Assembly: GCA_905200315.1 (NCBI GenBank)
Contig: CAJKKA010000033.1
Coordinates: forward strand, 1-14,576
Reading direction: 5' to 3'
From: an uncultured Clostridium sp.
GTDB lineage: Bacteria; Bacillota_A; Clostridia; TANB77; CAG-508
DNA length: 14,576 nt
Of the stretch, positions 13,061 to 14,576 are shown in pieces. The position numbers and the translations under genes are program-made. The notes beneath the pieces are model-generated. The model was given only the letters and a program-made list of their open reading frames with translations. It was not told the DNA's origin and did not search any database. The stretch's first letter is position 1; every line of letters begins with the position of its first letter.

Positions 13061-13306
13061 TTATTTTCTTTTTTTTAATTTTCGCCTTTGCTTGCGATTA
13101 AGTGGCTTGGTAAATGCACTTCTAGATACTTCTGTTTTTTTAGACTTAAAAAAATCTATAACCATTTTAGATAATAATGTTAATGTTTCATTATTATTTT
13201 CATTTTTTTTCTTCATCTCACCTGAAAATACGAGGGCTCCAGCAAACATTTTATCAGGTCTTTCTGGTACATTTACACTTGTTACTATTTTTTCAAATTC
13301 ATTCAT
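13061..13306 (-). CDS. Small basic protein coupled to a radical SAM gene, function unknown
   Basis: The 81-residue product has an acidic to neutral N-terminal half with VNVPERPDKMFAGALVFSGE (residues about 11-30), an Asn/Glu/Lys linker, a short amphipathic helix (LTLLSKMVIDFFKS) and a strongly basic tail (NRKQRRKLKKRK) suited to nucleic-acid or ribosome binding. It has no cysteine, no signal peptide and no family I recognise. Its ATG overlaps the TGA of the radical SAM gene as ATGA, with GGGAG nine bases upstream, so translation is coupled. It could be a substrate, a specificity partner, or unrelated cargo of the same transcript. A terminator follows at once, making it the last gene. Confidence 0.68.
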   Translation of the reverse strand: MNEFEKIVTSVNVPERPDKMFAGALVFSGEMKKKNENNNETLTLLSKMVIDFFKSKKTEVSRSAFTKPLNRKQRRKLKKRK

Positions 13307-14556
13307 CTTTTCACTCTCCCTTTAAGAAGAAAACTTTGTAAAGGATCCATCAAATCAGTATTTTGGATTTCTGTAATTTCCACATCAACAATTTCATCTA
13401 TAGAGATACCTTTGGAATTTGAACACTCCACAACTGCATAAAAATTAATTAAACAAAGCTTACCATTTTCTTGCATAATTGCTTTATATGTATGATTTTT
13501 CATCATAATGAATTGTTGCTTTCTCAATTTTTGAACAGCAAGCATAAGTTCCCTCAAACGGATTGAGACCAGATTTTCAGGAATTTGTGCTAAAGAGTTG
13601 GCGTACATTCTTGGAGTATCATCATACTTATTAACTTGTACAAAATATAGATTGTTTTCCTTTATCACTTCTATTTCTTTATTAAATCCTTCCGTTGTTT
13701 CTCCTGGATAACCAATCATAATATTAGAAATTATTGATTTTCCAGAAAATTCTTTCATAACCCATAAAACCTGTTCAGTTGTACTTGTAAGTCTCATTTG
13801 ACGCCGAACCAGAGGATCTAATGATTGAATTTCAACTTGGACTTGTGATATTTTGGCTGAATTCTTTATATATTCAATAAGTTCAGAATCCAAAACCAAT
13901 TCATCAATACATAGTCCAGTTAATGTTATTTGATGAATTTCTTCCACTTCTTCAATTTTTTGAAGTAGGTCAATCAATTTAGGTTGTTCAGGCAAGTCCA
14001 TTCCATATTCAGTGGAATTTTCTGCAATTAACATTATACTCCTGTAGCCATTGCTTATTACCTCATTCACATCTTGCAAAACAAGTTGTATCGGTCTGCT
14101 TGACAACGACATATTCATATAAGCTTTTTTGCAGAACCCACAATGTCGATTGCATCCTCTGGAAATTGTAATTACATTGCCATATGAACTAGGAATATCT
14201 CTGAAGTCATCTGGATCATATCCAAAATACTTGGATAGATCATCAATTAAATGCCCTCTACGAAAAGTTCCATCTATAAATGGAAACATTTTCTTAAAGT
14301 TTACTACTTCTGCTGCACATCCGCCAACATAAACTTTAACATCTCCTACAATTTTTGAATTATCTTTCATTCCTTCAAGAATTGACATTGATGGCATAAT
14401 ATCTTTGAAAGAATCACTACTCATTCCACAAAAATGTACAATAACTACATCTGCATCTACAAAATGTAGAGCTCTAGTTGAATTAGTTGCTTTTAATAAC
14501 CGGTTGTAGTTGGCATATTCCATTCCACATCCAGTATTGGAAAAATAAATTTTCAT
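13303..14556 (-). CDS. MiaB-family radical SAM methylthiotransferase-like protein
   Basis: The 417-residue protein has the three-part layout of radical SAM methylthiotransferases. The N-terminal domain carries three cluster-binding cysteines (C10 in NTGCGM, C43 in HFCGM, C80 in GGCAAE). The radical SAM core has C135-x3-C139-x2-C142 in SRGCNRHCGFCKK, IMIGYPGET and VQVEIQSLDPLVRRQMRLTS, the counterpart of the usual QSGS-x-VL-x-M-x-R region. The C-terminus (about 345-417) is TRAM-like. All six cysteines for two [4Fe-4S] clusters are present, so methylthiolation of a tRNA base or protein residue is plausible. The sequence departs from MiaB, RimO and MtaB at several conserved motifs, so the substrate cannot be named. 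The start is supported by GGAG five bases upstream. G+C is visibly higher than in the neighbouring operons. Confidence 0.85.
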   Translation of the reverse strand: MKIYFSNTGCGMEYANYNRLLKATNSTRALHFVDADVVIVHFCGMSSDSFKDIMPSMSILEGMKDNSKIVGDVKVYVGGCAAEVVNFKKMFPFIDGTFRRGHLIDDLSKYFGYDPDDFRDIPSSYGNVITISRGCNRHCGFCKKAYMNMSLSSRPIQLVLQDVNEVISNGYRSIMLIAENSTEYGMDLPEQPKLIDLLQKIEEVEEIHQITLTGLCIDELVLDSELIEYIKNSAKISQVQVEIQSLDPLVRRQMRLTSTTEQVLWVMKEFSGKSIISNIMIGYPGETTEGFNKEIEVIKENNLYFVQVNKYDDTPRMYANSLAQIPENLVSIRLRELMLAVQKLRKQQFIMMKNHTYKAIMQENGKLCLINFYAVVECSNSKGISIDEIVDVEITEIQNTDLMDPLQSFLLKGRVKR

Positions 14557-14576
14557 TCTGTCTCCGTTCTTAGTTG

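Overview
The window is very AT-rich (roughly a quarter to 30% G+C by eye) and gene-dense. It has strong AAGGAGG-type ribosome binding sites, sigma-A-like TTGACA/TATAAT promoters, hairpin-plus-U-tract terminators, and TGA and TAA used as stops. With YlbF, a UPF0182 protein, PgsA, a compact FtsY and pilin-like proteins carrying the ITLIALIIT...GENGI signature, this points to a low-GC Firmicute, most likely an uncultured anaerobic gut-type Clostridia member. Genus cannot be fixed from sequence alone.

All protein genes with a recognisable function lie on the minus strand; the tRNA and a small gene remnant are on plus. Read in transcription order from the right: (1) 14556-13061, a MiaB-family radical SAM protein translationally coupled (ATGA overlap) to an 81-residue basic protein of unknown function, then a terminator. 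(2) 12468-13000, a gene-poor stretch with tRNA-Thr(CGT) on plus, its hairpin-rich trailer, a strong bidirectional terminator and a frameshifted remnant. (3) 12279-7854, a probable ftsY - UPF0182 - pgsA operon for membrane-protein targeting and phospholipid synthesis, starting at a promoter placed back to back with the tRNA promoter and ending at a 12-bp terminator. (4) 7494-4930, alpha-glucan phosphorylase (glgP) with its own consensus promoter. (5) 4874-3367, two paralogous pilin-like secreted or membrane-anchored proteins sharing an almost identical 157-bp core, followed by a terminator. (6) 3067-663, an operon of a GT4 glycogen-synthase-like glycosyltransferase, a YlbF-family protein and a membrane HExxH zinc peptidase, ending in a terminator. 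(7) 547-8, a Wzz/YveK-type chain-length protein whose C-terminal part is missing.

The GT4 enzyme and the phosphorylase probably act in alpha-glucan (glycogen) turnover, although the pilin pair lies between them. The main unexplained structure is small-repeat DNA around glgP. Two GC-rich hairpins with the same six-base loop and compensatory stem changes lie in opposite orientations on either side of glgP. Each is followed, on the side away from glgP, by degenerate 7-bp repeats. One set is embedded in frame in a pilin-like gene. The radical SAM plus small basic protein pair beside the tRNA is less AT-rich than its surroundings and is the best candidate for an undescribed modification system.
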